A stretch of 64,000 bases of DNA, taken from Malurus cyaneus samueli (lineage: Eukaryota > Chordata > Aves > Passeriformes > Maluridae). Both the position numbers and the translations under genes were made by a program. The notes under the pieces are model-generated. The model was not told the DNA's origin. It did not search any database and saw only the letters and a program-made list of their open reading frames with translations. Numbering within the stretch: position 1 is the stretch's first letter; each line of letters opens with the position of its first letter. Where the stretch lies: assembly GCA_009741485.1 (NCBI GenBank), contig CM019219.1, positions 33,452,367 through 33,516,366 of the forward strand, given 5' to 3'. Shown here one piece after another: positions 27,905 through 40,200 of this stretch.

Positions 27905-28220
27905 CCACAGCCGTGTGTCCGGCAGTGCCGCAGCCCCAGCCGTGTGTCCGGCAGTGCCCGCAGCCCCAGCCGTGTGTCCAGCAGTGCTCACAGCCGTGTG
28001 TCCGGCAGTGCCCGCAGCGCCAGCCGTGTGTCCGGCAGTGCCTGCAGCCCCAGCCATGTGTCCGGCAGTGCCCACAGCGCCGTGTCCGGCGGTGTCCACA
28101 GCCCAGCCTGCCCACAGCCGTGTGTCCGGCGTGCCCCAGCCCCAGCCTGCCCTCAGCTGTGTGTCGGCAGTGCCGCAGCCCCAGCCCGCCCACAGCCGTG
28201 TGTCCAGCAGTGCCCACAAC
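27905..28220. repeat. GC-rich minisatellite, about 30-bp unit, about 10 copies
   Basis: The core GTGTGTCCGGCAGTGCC recurs about ten times (near 27,913, 27,941, 27,971, 27,995, 28,025, 28,055, 28,083, 28,120, 28,159 and 28,197). Spacing is mostly 28-30 bp, with shorter and longer variants of 24-39 bp. The linker is CAGCCCCAGCC-like. Because the basic unit is a multiple of three and GC-rich, all forward frames stay open through it, giving spurious Cys/Pro/Gln-, Ala/Val/Pro- or Ser/Arg-rich peptides. The DNA repeat explains the open frames without a protein. Confidence 0.9.
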
Positions 28221-28357
28221 CCCATCCTGCCCACAGCAGCCACAGCTATCTCCACGAGTGTGCCCGTAGCCACAGCAATGTGTTCTCTGCCGACAGGAGG
28301 GACACGCAGCCGCTGCTGTTTGGAGATCGCGCCCAGCCGCCTCAGGAGCCGCGCAGG

Positions 28358-28382
28358 NNNNNNNNNNNNNNNNNNNNNNNNN
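28358..28382. other. Assembly gap (25 N)
   Basis: Exactly 25 unresolved bases at the outer edge of the left inverted-repeat arm. The first 40-50 bases after the gap look error-laden compared with their partner in the right arm (expanded T, C and G runs), which suggests unpolished long-read sequence at a gap edge. The true distance between the CpG block and the arm is unknown. Confidence 0.98.
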
Positions 28383-29462
28383 GGGAAGGGTTTTTTAGTT
28401 CCAAACCGTTTTTTTCCCCTGGGGTTTTCCCAGAAGGGTCCTTTTGCTTGCCTAAATCTCAACTGGGAGAGCTTCAGCATGCTAGGATGGGAGGAGTTTC
28501 ATTTATGGAGCAGCAGCACCAGAGGCTTCCAGGAGGAAATTAAGGTGATGTACTGGACACTGGTAACCAGGATCAAAGATCCAGTGTTCCCCAGAAAATG
28601 TGGGCTTTTGAAAAGGCTAGACCAGGCATCTAGAAATTGTTGGAACCAAATGAAATGCTAGTCAAAGAACAACTTTCAGTACAGATGCTCTGGTAGGATC
28701 TTTCCTAAGTAAAATGGGGTGGTTCTTGAAGTTGCTGGAGTGATTTCTAAGTATGCACTGTCCTTGCTGAGAAAATAAGGTGCCGATAGAACCATTCAGT
28801 GTGAGATAAAGGGAAAAGTGTAAGAGACAGAAAAATGGCAAGTGGCAAAGCTGCATATGATAAACTAAAACGTATTTCTGGGAAGCACTGGATAGATTCT
28901 TTTTCAAAGACAAAACAACTCTTTTTGTGAATAGGGACACAGTTGCAGTCTGTTATTGTGTCCCCCATCTGTGATTTAATAAGTGCTTTTCATCTTGTTT
29001 CGGTGATCGGAATGTAAATCAGCAGAAAGAAGTAAGTGATGGAAGTGCTCTATCTTTTCACAGAAAAAGCATTCAAGGTGGGTCACAACAAATCAACTTC
29101 CCTTTTCCTAAGAGAGGGGCAGGGATGACTTAGATCATAAGCATTCATTATCTTTCAGTGGTGTGGGTGTGTCCATCTCAGTGTGAGTGGAGTAAATGTA
29201 CACTCCATTGACTTTTGAATGTATGAAATCCATTGACTTTTGTAGGTTTGAAATGAGCACTAATGATTGTTGCATGTATTTTTTTTCCAGAGAGATATAT
29301 TTTTGAGATAGGATATGATTTTAAGGTAATTTGCCACTTGAAGTTAAACTTTACTAGTTGAGTTTCCAGTGGTACTGAAATAAAGCTGTTGAAGACCCTG
29401 TATCAAGTATCACAGTAACTGTATAGGCAATTCGTGGGTGAACTTGTTGCAGGAAAACATAA

Positions 29463-29830
29463 AATGACAGAATGTTTGGTTGGAAGGGACCTTAGAGATC
29501 ATCCTATCCCACTCCCTGCCATCGGAAGGGACACTTTCCTCCAATCCAAGCCCTGAACAACCTGCCTTAGAACATTTCCAGGGATGGGAGCCACAGCTTC
29601 TCTGTGAAACCTGTGTCAGGACCTCCCTACCCTCACAGGGAAGAATTTCTTCCTAATATCCAATTTAAACTTAGTGTATCTCAGTTTAAAGCCATTTCCC
29701 CTTGTTTATCACCTTGGGAACAGCTCTTCTCCAGCTCTGGGAGCCTCTTTGCTACTGGAAGGCTGCAATTAGGTCACCCCAAAGCCTCCTCTTCTGCAGG
29801 CTGAATGTGTGCTTGGTGTTCTTCAGACAG
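29463..29830 (-). mobile_element. CR1 LINE fragment, antisense (left-arm copy)
   Basis: The plus strand shows the reversed CR1 3' region: GGTTGGAAGGGACC, GATCATCC, then the TTCCAGGGATGG block, GGGAAGAATTTCTTCCTAAT, and GGAAGGCTGCAATTAGGTC. It ends near the CAGGCTGAA motif. About 370 bp of a 5'-truncated copy, with no reverse transcriptase coding potential. The identical insertion in the right arm means it was present before the arm duplicated. Confidence 0.93.
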
Positions 29831-30097
29831 ATTTTCCTCTTATCAGGTGACCTAGGCAGAGCGAGAGCTCTGTTCAAATAGTGATGTGCTACTGATGTGC
29901 TTCTACCTTTGCTTTATCAGAAGGGAATCCATAAACAGGATGCTGGCTGTATGCTGGAGAATTCCCAAGGTAAACTGTGGGGGAAGGTTTAGCACAGTGC
30001 AAAATCCACTGTGCACTCTAGCTGGTTGGGAAACAGGCTGCACTGCATCTTGCAGCATACCAGAATTCTGTAAAAAAACCCCTGCAATTCAGAAATT

Positions 30098-30125
30098 AAA
30101 AAAAAAAAAAAAACCAACAAAACCA
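30098..30125 (+). repeat. Poly(A) and A-rich inner edge of left arm
   Basis: Sixteen A residues followed by CCAACAAAACCA, after which the two arms stop matching. The right arm has the mirror image (T run preceded by TGGTTTTGTTG). The duplication breakpoint therefore falls at an A-rich tract. Confidence 0.85.
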
Positions 30126-30829
30126 AACAACTTCTAGAGGATATTAAAATGTCTGGAGAGTAAATTAAAAACTAATCCTTTTAGTGTGAGGTTGCTAGTT
30201 TTAATGGTACCCTCTGGCTAGCTGTGGTCATACTATTAGCCTGCAATTCTGGAAGCTGAGAGCTGCTGTGTTCTTGTTCTATTTCTGCAGCTGCCTTTGT
30301 TTTTTTTCTTCTTGCAGCCAGAAGATAAGAATTCATTAACTCTCTCTCATCTCAGCATCTACCTTTCAGACTTCGTTCTTATTAGTCTGTAATAGTTTTG
30401 GGAGCAGCAGTTCCTTTTCATTTGTTCATTTTCCCTTTTTTCACTGCAGTAAGTATGCCAGGTCATGACCAATTAGTATTGATCATTTACCAAATTATGA
30501 CTTATTCTATTATTGGAAATTTTTTTTTTTTTTTTTATTATTAAGGAAATGAGATCCATTAGTGATCTAAGTACAATTCAGAAAATTAGCCTTGCAAATC
30601 CAGTAGTGACCTTTGCCCACCACTGAACTTTACGCAGTGGGATATAATCCAGCAACATAATCCTGGCAGGTCATCTGCCAGCAGCAGTAGACATTAGCTA
30701 CAGAATTAGGAACAGGTTGGTGTTTGGGTTGGACTAGTGAGTTTGGTACCAATGAAATGATGCTTGTGCAACCTGAAGGAAACCTTTCTGGTTTTGCTGT
30801 GCTGCTGTCTTGTCCTGCTTGGAAAAAGG

Positions 30830-31200
30830 GAGTCGGGGAGGATTCTTTTAATAGATTTCTTGGACAAAAAATAAAGCGCAAACGCGGTAATATTATATCT
30901 GAGAACTGTTTATTGATAAAGAAGGGTAAGTGCTCTTACCACTTCCTGCTAAGTGGGATAGAAAAGGGAACAAAGAGGGAAAAAGAGAAATGGAGAGAGA
31001 CAGAATAGCAGACAGATTGTTACCGCTGTACCCCGGGCACCCCGTCAGCTCGGCAGAAGGAGTGTGTGTGCTGCGAACCGCGAGGAGAGAAAAAGCTTCC
31101 TAAGGTTTTTATAGTTATTTTGGAGATGCCTTCTTGGCAGAAAATGGGGACAAACGAGCATGAAGTAGGGAAAAAAAAAAGCGAACTGTTTTCGAGGAAA
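30830..31200. other. Local CpG cluster inside spacer
   Basis: About 14 CpG in 370 bp, including AAGCGCAAACGCGG at about 30,872 and a denser knot at 31,020-31,090, next to a GA-rich stretch (30,960-31,010). AATAAA occurs at 30,869. A small palindrome GGTAAGTGCTCTTACC lies near 30,924-30,940. It could be a minor CpG island or an eroded LTR. No TATA or exon is convincing. Confidence 0.4.
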
Positions 31201-34200
31201 AAATTATGTCTTCTGGTTGCAGTTCTACATTATTTGATTTTAAGTTAATGACAAGCAATATGGCCATATGTAAATTCAAGACAACAGATTTATTTAACGT
31301 TGGTTCAAGTTGGCAGAGCTTTAGGAGATAAATAGCGGGGCGAAAAGGGAAAAGAATCGATGAGAATTAACAAGAGCGTCTGGCATGTATTGCAACTGTG
31401 CAAAGGATGAAGTCAAAAGTCTTTCAACTTCAAAACATTGAGATGAGTGGGACAAAGGATGTGATAAGAGGTGGATTCCTGACACTGCCTGGAACCACAA
31501 CAACTGCAGTGATTTGTCATGCATCATAACCTTTATCCCCTGTCCATGGCTTTAATAATCGATTACTTGAACAATGTCCTGAGAATTCAATTGTCGTGAC
31601 TTATGTTTTTCTGGATTGCCAGTCTATAGAAGATAATTTTTTTTTTTTGTAAAATGTGGGTTCCTCCAGGCTGTTGATGAATGGCTAGGAACGAGGGGAA
31701 AGGCTATCCAAGAAAAGACTATATATCTATTCTTATCACGAGAAAATACAAATTAGAGTTTGAGTATTTGTTAAAGTAGATCGCGGTTATCTACCGATAC
31801 GTTTTATTGCTACAAAAGCAATTCAAAGGAAGGAGACCCAATCGTGACTGCACTTTAAAGAGTTTTCTCTTTTAATCTGTTGTTATTGTTTCAGTGGTGC
31901 GGATCTTAGCAGACAAGTAGATCCATGAAAATGATACCAAAGTGGAGAGTATTCAGTACGACCACACATTTTCTTTCTTATAATTTTTTTATTCCTGTTG
32001 GTCCTTAGTCACCTGACATGTTACTCTTGGGAAAAAAGCAGGGCTGTGTTAGCTTCACTTACCATTCTTCCAAGCTTGTTTGCGACCTTATACCATTTCT
32101 ACGAATTTTAGCCTCTTTTATCCTAGTGGCACTGCATGCTTTTTCTCAATGTTGGTTAATCAGTGACAAATTTGGTTCAGCCTCGGCCTGACAGGGCGGG
32201 CTTACTTCTGGCAGGCTTACCGATGAAAATTATGAACAATCAAAGAAAAGGGATTCATTAAAACCCCAGAGGATGGTTTGGAAAATAGGCTGATGATGGC
32301 AGAGGTGAAAGAAGAGCCAACAAGCAGGAAAGGGCAGAAGATAATGAACAGAGCGAGCGTGTATTATCTCACTGATGAGCTGGAATAGTACACAGGCTAG
32401 ATAAGTAGTTGGAAGCAGATAGGATGAGAGTGAAAGGGAGTGGTTTGGGAGAAGTTTGACGCAGAAGATCTTTAAGAGAGGGAGAAGACAATTCGTTAGA
32501 TCAAATCCCATAGAAACATGACAGTTGTAAACATAAATTCATAAAATAGAAGCTAAGAGAAAAAGAAAATGTCGTGAGTAGTGATGATAAGCCAGAGAAA
32601 CAAATCAGCTTAATAGGCAAATTCTGCGGCAGCTGTGGCAGCTAACGGCTTTCTTGACACAGGGCTCTTCGCCTCTTCAGGAATGTAATTCCACTTAAGG
32701 TACATCTTCCAGAGCTCCTAATATTATGGTTCAATTAACAGCCAAATCTGAAGTTCACTTAGGTCGTAGACTATTTCAGAACATTGATTTTTTGGTTGTC
32801 ATAGTCACCTTTTTACATATTGATTCACAAGTGTTTCAAGCCCTAACATGGCAAGGAAAAAGTTAGTCAAGTATTCAAAGCCAATGAGCTTCACATTAAA
32901 AAGAGAAATAGCATTGTGACCTGCGAGGAACAAAGAATAGTCTTCACGGAATTTACTTTAGGATTGTATGTTTCAAGAAACTGTCATATTTCTACCAAAA
33001 TAGATTATCAGGATTAAGGAACTGTGTGTAAATTCAAGCTGAGAGCAAAGAATGAGAAAATTTGATCTAATTCTTTTGTTGGCAGAAGATTGTAAGTACT
33101 GTAAAGCAGAAGAGACTTCAAAAATTGGATCTGGAATGATATTAATAAATTTGGCTTCATAATACATCTCTGATACCTTGAGAAAGGATTCATAAAATGG
33201 CACATTTGGTATAAAACTGTTAAGTAATATCACTTAACTATCAAATAAATATCTAATATGATTATTGTATATAGGTCTAATATTAAATAAAAAATCACAA
33301 TTCAAAATCTCTTCAAACAGATTTTTAGGTTGCATCAACTATTATCGTTACAAAATTTTATTTGGATTTGCTGCTGAAATTTGGAATGAAAGTTTTTGAC
33401 TGAGGAGTAAATATGGGGAATAGCCAAAATTTAGATCTATATTACATGCCCCTATTAATATATTCTGAGTGTACTTTTATCCCAAAGTAGAATACTTACA
33501 GGTTCGAGTTGGAGTACTTGAACAGATGTAAATGGTTGCGACTTCGGCTGCTTTCTTGTTTTCTTTTCCTACGAAAGTTTTCCTGCCCTCAGATGGTTGA
33601 GCTTCACACAGGCTGGTTTCCTCCAGGCGACGGTGTCACACGTCTATTCTGGCATTTGCGAGGACTTGATTAAAGCCGCAACAGAAACCATCATCGTGTT
33701 TTTGGCATCATCCCGATGGCGAAATGGAGGTAACACGCCGAATCACAAGGATCTTAACAACCATCGAGGTAAAGGCGTCTCACCTTTAATTAACAAAAAA
33801 GTCCATATATACTGCATTACATTAAAGAGATGTTGCCCAACTGCTGTAATTATCAATTTGATTTTATATTTCCTCAAGTATATGTATTATAAACAGCCAG
33901 CGCAGAAGCCTTGTGCTTTTCTGTATAAGCTCACATTTGTTATTATACTAAAATATCTTAATTTAAATAATTTATTAAATAAGTTCCAGGTATCACAGCC
34001 CTCATGAGACAATTGTTAGGGAGCATGGGCTGAAAATTGGACCTTTTTTCCTGCCTAGACAAAATGAAGGAAATTGTGTGGAACATTATAACTAATATTT
34101 CTCATCAAGAGGTTCTTGATGTTGCTAGATTTTGGGAAGTCTCCCATTTGATTAATAACTAAGGACTGTCTGTTTTGGATCCATTCGAAATAGGGTATAT

Positions 34201-37171
34201 TTGGCCAATATAATTTAAATCCAGGAAAGCTGACCTTCAGAATGCTTTTTAAGGGCTTTCTGGGAAAACTTGAGATCATCCGAACAGACTCATGGTACAG
34301 ATTTCATTCCTTAATGGCACATGTATAAATGCTATCCTTTTTGCACCTGCAGGAGCATTAAATGGATTCTGTCATATTCCGTGAGTCCTCACGAGATGCC
34401 ACAGGTTGGACAAGAGCATTTTACTGATCAATGTTGTTTGATATTAAACTTAGCCAGTTGTAAACTTTCATTCATTGATCACATCAGCTTTTCGAGTAGT
34501 GAGTCCAATCTCTGTCCTTAGTGACATAACATTTGAAGGCTTATATTCCTCTTTCAAAACGAGAATAGAGTGCAACAATTGCTAATCCCTCTCTTTTTTC
34601 TTTCAGCTAAGTAGTAGATACCTTTGCTGACAGTCTTATGCAACAGCCAGCATTCAGAATGGCTGGTCCATATAAAGAAAAGGGAACTTCTGCAAGTTAA
34701 ACCTTTTAGATTAAGACTGCAGAAAATCTATGCTGTGAATCTAAATAATTCCTGAATTCCGCGCAGAAATTAGTGGGGAGTCTTTCCATAATCTGCCTGT
34801 TCTTTTACCCCTTCCATATAGGCTTTTGGGTTTTATGATTTGTTTTGCCCTTTGTATGTATTAATTAGGAGATCAGCACAAAAGTTATTGCTAAAATTAC
34901 TGTTACATCGTTGGTAAATTGAAACATTCAAGTATGGGCTCTGTGGAAAATTTGTATTTCCTCCTTCTAAGCTTATGAGATTTGAGGGAAGCGCATGTAC
35001 TGTTCTGAGCACTCAGATGGACAGACAAGCTATTCTTCATTTATTTAGAGGTGTTTCTCCTCTGATTAATAAATATTAACCTTAATGGCCAAAGGCACAA
35101 CACACACTTACATACACTCGCTTAGCAAGATTGCTACAGCTACACATTGCATGCCATCGAGGTGATGAAAAAAAAGAGACTGAAGTGGAAAGTGAGCAAT
35201 CCAGTACAATATCTACACATGACACAGAAGAGGTCAGGGACAAGAAATAGAGCCCAAGTCACTTGGCAGGTCTGATCGAGCTCACGTAGTCGTGAATCAG
35301 GGCTGTTGAATGCTACGATTGCAAGTACCAGGCCAAAATTTCTTGGATTTTTTATTTTTCTTTATGATCCTCCTTACTCTACGCAGCAATAGAATCAGTC
35401 TGCTCAGTAAGACGGACTTTGAACCCCATGTGATGAAAGCAGGACTTCAGAGCAAGTCTTTGAACCACTGCAGCCACAGATCTGTGGGATTCGGAGGGGA
35501 TGTCGACATTCAGAGTGTAATCTTTGTTGCCACCACTATTGCAGCGGGAAGCTTACTGCCCGTTTTCTTTCCACGTCTGAATAGCCTTACAGATACTGAC
35601 ATGTTCATTCACGTTGTACTAGGGCTTACTCGGGGATAACAGGGAAAGCACAACACACGGGCCTACTATGGAGGCTTACTTGTATGGACATTTTCTTTTA
35701 GGAAAAATGTTAGTTGCTCAGGATTATTTCTTGTTTACATAGGAAACCCAGAAAATCTTTCCCAAAGTTCTGAAATCAGATACGATTTTCTAATGTCATG
35801 CCATAATAGATTTATTTACCATCGAGGGCCACTGGCCAAGCATTAGTGTTATACCCTGCCTGCTCTCTTCAACCACACCCATCATTAGTGATACTACTCT
35901 TTTGGAAGTATGTTAGTAACAGAAGAATTTGATAGAAGCTAGCAGCTCTAAAGTGCTAAACACGACGCAAATAGGATTTGTCAGTCGTGTCTCACTTTTA
36001 TGCTCAAGGTTTATGATTGAGTTTTAGTTATATTGACAAAGTACCGTGTTTCCATAAATCATGCTTCACCTTATTTTATGATTTTTCTCTTTTGCTTTTA
36101 TTGCTGCAGTAAAAATGGGCTTTATCTCTTAAGAGCTCATCTGCTCTGTTTGCTGAGCTTATTTTTCTTGAAAGTTTCTGCCTGCAGTATCCATATATGG
36201 TTGTGGGAGTATTGATAGAGCAGAGATCATGATTTCAGGTGGAAAATTAATCCGTATCTACAACTTTGTACAAGGGCGAGTCCTCAGACCCAAACCAGAA
36301 TGCTTACTCACTTTTGTCAATACTTTGCAAGAGCCAAGAGTTATCTGGAAATTCCAAAGATTTCTTCTGTACTCAATGATTGATGATATTTCTCCTGTGT
36401 CATTGCAAAATCAGGATGGCTTGGTGATTCCTTCTAACAGTGAAATGAGAAGAAGCTTGTTGTTTCTGTGTTTTATCCCTCGTTATGCAGAATTTCATTC
36501 ATATTAATACGTTAAATAAAATATCGTATTATTCTGTTTGGCAAAGACAGCACTATGTTACGCTGTTTCTGTGTCACCAGAAAAGCAGAAGTGTTACAAA
36601 AATGCTCTGGAAGTCACAATGCACCACTGAGACCGAAACCACTGAGAAACGAGAGATTTAATCCTATGGATGCTTTGAGGTGCTTCAACACCGTAAGCAA
36701 TTTGTGAGGTTTCCAGTTATGTAAATGCTGGTGGCGATGAAACCTTTCTTTTCTTGCTCTGGGAGGAGCTTGCTCCTGTGTTTCCCAGAACCTACTGCCT
36801 TGACTCATTTTTGTGCCTTAAATTCTGAAACAAAGGCAAACCAAACAAACTTCACATGTTTTTTTAGAAAAGCCTGTTTCCAAATATCAGCTTCTTAATT
36901 TACACTAACGTACTTGTCTTAAAGAACAATTCACATGCCACCAGATTAGATCATCTGTCGAGCAAACACAAGGCAAGAACATGGATTTTTCTTGTCTGAA
37001 AAAGCATTCATGTGGTCTTCCCAGTCGGGGTCTGTTAAATCCAGGTGCTTATTACAGCAACAGGATGGAGACTTGGCGCTATTGCGGCCAAGGCTAGTTC
37101 ACCTGGTCTAAAGGAGATTTCTTGTAGAGAAGCAGGCTGGGAATTCACCTCTTTTAGCTGAAATTCATCTT

Positions 37172-37265
37172 TAGTTTTTGTGTTTGGTTTGGTTGTTCTT
37201 GGGTTTTTTGTTGTTGTGTGTTTGTTTTGGTTTTTTTTTGGCTTGTGGCTTTGTGTTTTTCTTGG
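37172..37265. repeat. T/G-rich low-complexity tract
   Basis: A strand-biased run of GTTT, GGTTT and TTG words with a 9-T stretch. It produces a spurious Lys/Thr/Asn-rich open frame on the minus strand. No telomere-type TTAGGG array is present. Confidence 0.8.
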
Positions 37266-40200
37266 CTGGAGTGTGAGAATATTGAAGAACCTGTTCTGTC
37301 TTCTTTTACCCAATCAATGTGTGTTGCGCAGCCTGGCCACTGCATGTAGAGCAACGGATGTAAAAATTATTTTCACAGTGAAGTTGTTCTGAGAAAAAAT
37401 TTATTCAGCTTACCTCTGATTCATTTACTAATTTTTGTCTATAGAAACCTGTGTCGCACTCAGCATATGTCCTCTTTGGCCCCAAGCGCAGCACAGGGCA
37501 GAGACATCCCTCACAGACCTATTTATCTCCATTGCCAAACCAGAGCACAAGTGACTATCCTTGACTCCATCTGTGAGTATCAAATACATTAGGACGGGTC
37601 AGACCATGTGGACTAGAGTTTTGGTCTTTTTCCATCATGTATCATCATTCATAATTATTTTATCATTCAGACTTCCTTTATTTTTTCTAATATGTAATTA
37701 TTCTGGTCCTTCATCACTTTTTTTTGTCCTGTGAAGAGTTCACATTCCTTATGCTCACAGTACCATCTTGATGATCCCCTAATCATGTAACTATCCTATA
37801 ATCCTATTATGATATATATAAATTGGAACATGTTTTCTGGTGTTCTTTAACATTTTCCCATCCCATTTTGTTCCGTTGGGCTATCTGATTAGAACGTTGT
37901 CTTCACTCACTGACACAAAGTAATTCCAAAGAGGCCCTTTTTCAGTCATAAACTTAAAATTATAAAGTGGCTAAAAAGCTTTCTCAGCTCTTACACACCT
38001 TGCATTTCTTAACTCCGTGTGTATTGCTTTCCCCATTTCTTCGATTATGGTCTGGTATTGATAACCCAAACTCTGATTGTTATTCGCCTTCCTATCATCA
38101 TCATAAAAACGAGGATTTGAACTTCCTAAAACTTATTTTTTGCTTTTGATTAAATTTACAATTAAGGACACTTGAATCATGTATTTCACTTACTTTTCCT
38201 ATCGTTTTATTCTTTGTCCGAACTTAATGCCATATGATACATCAGTGCTGCCAGTGAGTATTGCGTTTAGTGATATAATCTCTGGTCTCATTCTTTGCCA
38301 TGTGCCTTGTATAATTCACCGTCTTCCCTCATTGGTCCTACTCCTTCAAATTCTTAATCGCTTTTTATGCTTGTAGAATCATATCCAGTTTTCATTTCTT
38401 CAGTGTAAAGTATTTATGTACGAATACTGGTTGCCAGGTGTCCAACCTCAGCGTCGTGGGTTTTTGGGGTCAGGTTAAACATTAACATCAGTAGTTTATT
38501 ACTGATGTTTTGTCAGCAAATCTTTGCATGTAACTTCAGCAGGCACTGCTGCACCCAGCTACTTCTTATTTTTTATGGCAGAACGTTCAGTAGATCAGAC
38601 GAGAAAGTGCAGCTACATTAGCCAGTTCAATGACAACAGATTCAACTGTGTTTGCAAAGGTCTTTAGATATTTGAGTAGTTCTGTTAGTTGCACTGTGTT
38701 ATGAAAGCCGATTGAAATTAGGATATCCAGTGGATTTTAGGTTTTGACAGTGGTTGTGCTGATGGAATTGGCATTTGTACCACTGCAACTATAGTGCTTC
38801 AATATGTTGGTTACCAACCTTTTAGCTTGGAACCATGTTCTACTGCACCCCGACATCTTAGACCATTTGTCAGCCCTCTCAAGGATGCTGGCATTCTGCT
38901 GCTTTACAGACAGGCTGAAGATGTTAGTGTTGTTCCTACTTCACTAAAAGCCAATTTAATTTAATAACTCCATTGTACAAATCCTTGCACGAGAGAAATG
39001 TTTGAATTCTTTTCTGCTACACAGAATTAAAATTACATACAATACTACTTATTATGCTATATCTATGCATTGTTTTTAAGAATTGGTTTTAATTTAAAGT
39101 GACCAAGATTGCATATTTCCCTCCTTCCTCTCGCAGAGATTTCCATCCTGTGATTCATCAGGTTCAAGACCAAGACCCCACAATGTTTATTCTAACTGTC
39201 AGTTCTTGCAGATCAACCACATCCAAGATTCAAGTTTAAGTTCTCCGAGATATTCATAGAAGATTGCTAAGTTAGGCAATATGCTACGTTCTATACAGGA
39301 GTTACCTACACTCACTGAGTGTTTACTTCACACCCAGGGAGGATACAAACTGATTTTTCTATATTGATTTTCATGGCTAAATACTGAAGTTTTTTGTGTG
39401 ATTCTCTTGATTAATTTTTTAATCCTTATAAAGGGTTCTCCTATAGATATGAATCAGGATTTACTAAATGTAGATTACATTCATTTCGGCTTCCATCCGC
39501 ATTACGCAAGTTCCACGGATGCTGCTTTGCAGCCTTATGTTTATTTTAAGAGATTATTATTCATCTTCTAAAACCTAACTCTATAGCGTGCTGGAACCAT
39601 TCTCAGTATTGAAGAGTGTGACTTTGGCACGTGTAACTATTCCAGATATGTCCAGATGTTCAAAGATTTAAGCAATTGTGCTTTATAACCTGAACCAGAT
39701 TGCTTCCAACCAAGCTTCAATGAACGACATTCAATACCTCCTTTTCCAGTTCCTAAGCAGCCCCTCCAAGTAATACAGCCCTCTGAATGTGTGAAACCAG
39801 TCTAGTGTGGTTATAGGATACGTGTAATAACCCATGTATATTACACAGATATTTTAAAGTGATGTGTTCTTGGGTTTCATGCATAAGGCAAGGATCCCAT
39901 ATGAAGCCAGGTCTGTGTAACATTGAGGAATCGACGATCTGAGCCATAGACAGCGCAGCCAGCAGGCCTTCAGAACCTTCAACACTCTGTCCTAAGCTAA
40001 GCCACAGAGCTGGCCTGTTTCAAGCTGCCTCCTCGTCTCTGACAGGAAGGCTCGCAGCTCTCCACGCCGCTTTTGCTATGCCTTGTCCCGAGTTCCCTTC
40101 CTGTCCTTCAGGGCACTGCAGCCTACAGTAGGAATGAACAATTTATTTAACAAAAAAAAAATCAGCGTACTGCTTGATCAGTGGTTTGCAGGGAAGGATT

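Larger units (their letters stand above)
27540..28357 (+). promoter_or_regulatory. CpG-island-like promoter block, partial
   Basis: CpG density jumps here compared with the preceding 27 kb. Two GCGGGAAA-type E2F sites (about 27,565-27,574 and 27,594-27,602), a TATA box (27,618-27,624) and a GCCATATT YY1-type site (27,649-27,656) lie within 100 bp, in the order expected for a plus-strand core promoter starting near 27,650. Downstream sequence is GC-rich and includes a minisatellite. It has no ATG until about 28,053, so any first exon would be noncoding or have a distant start. The block runs into an assembly gap, so the transcription unit it would drive is unknown. It could also be LTR-derived. 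Activity is inferred from motifs only. Confidence 0.5.
28393..30125 (+). repeat. Left arm of 1.7-kb inverted repeat
   Basis: This segment is a near-identical reverse complement of 44,736-46,456. Matching is clear from about 28,430 to the inner edge at about 30,125, and blurred by apparent sequencing errors from 28,393 to 28,430. Differences I saw are few: one substitution near 29,096, a one-base indel near 29,475, and small indels near 29,586 and in the poly(A). It holds unique-looking DNA, a CR1 fragment, a doublet of TCCATTGACTTTTG near 29,202-29,242, and a 16-A run just before the inner edge. The outer boundary is hidden in or next to the gap. CpG content resembles the outer flanks, not the spacer. 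Confidence 0.97.

Noticed and set aside
27268..28357. Long plus-strand frames (over 300 codons) with a Cys/Pro/Gln-rich C-terminal half, resembling epidermal or proline-rich structural proteins
   Set aside because: All three forward frames and reverse frames are open because of the 30-bp GC-rich minisatellite and low stop density. The frames start without a credible ATG, cross the predicted TATA region, and no single frame is favoured.
30880..30900. TAATATTAT word resembling a circovirus-type replication origin loop
   Set aside because: It lacks the final AC of the canonical nonanucleotide and the flanking complementary stem, and no Rep-like frame is near.
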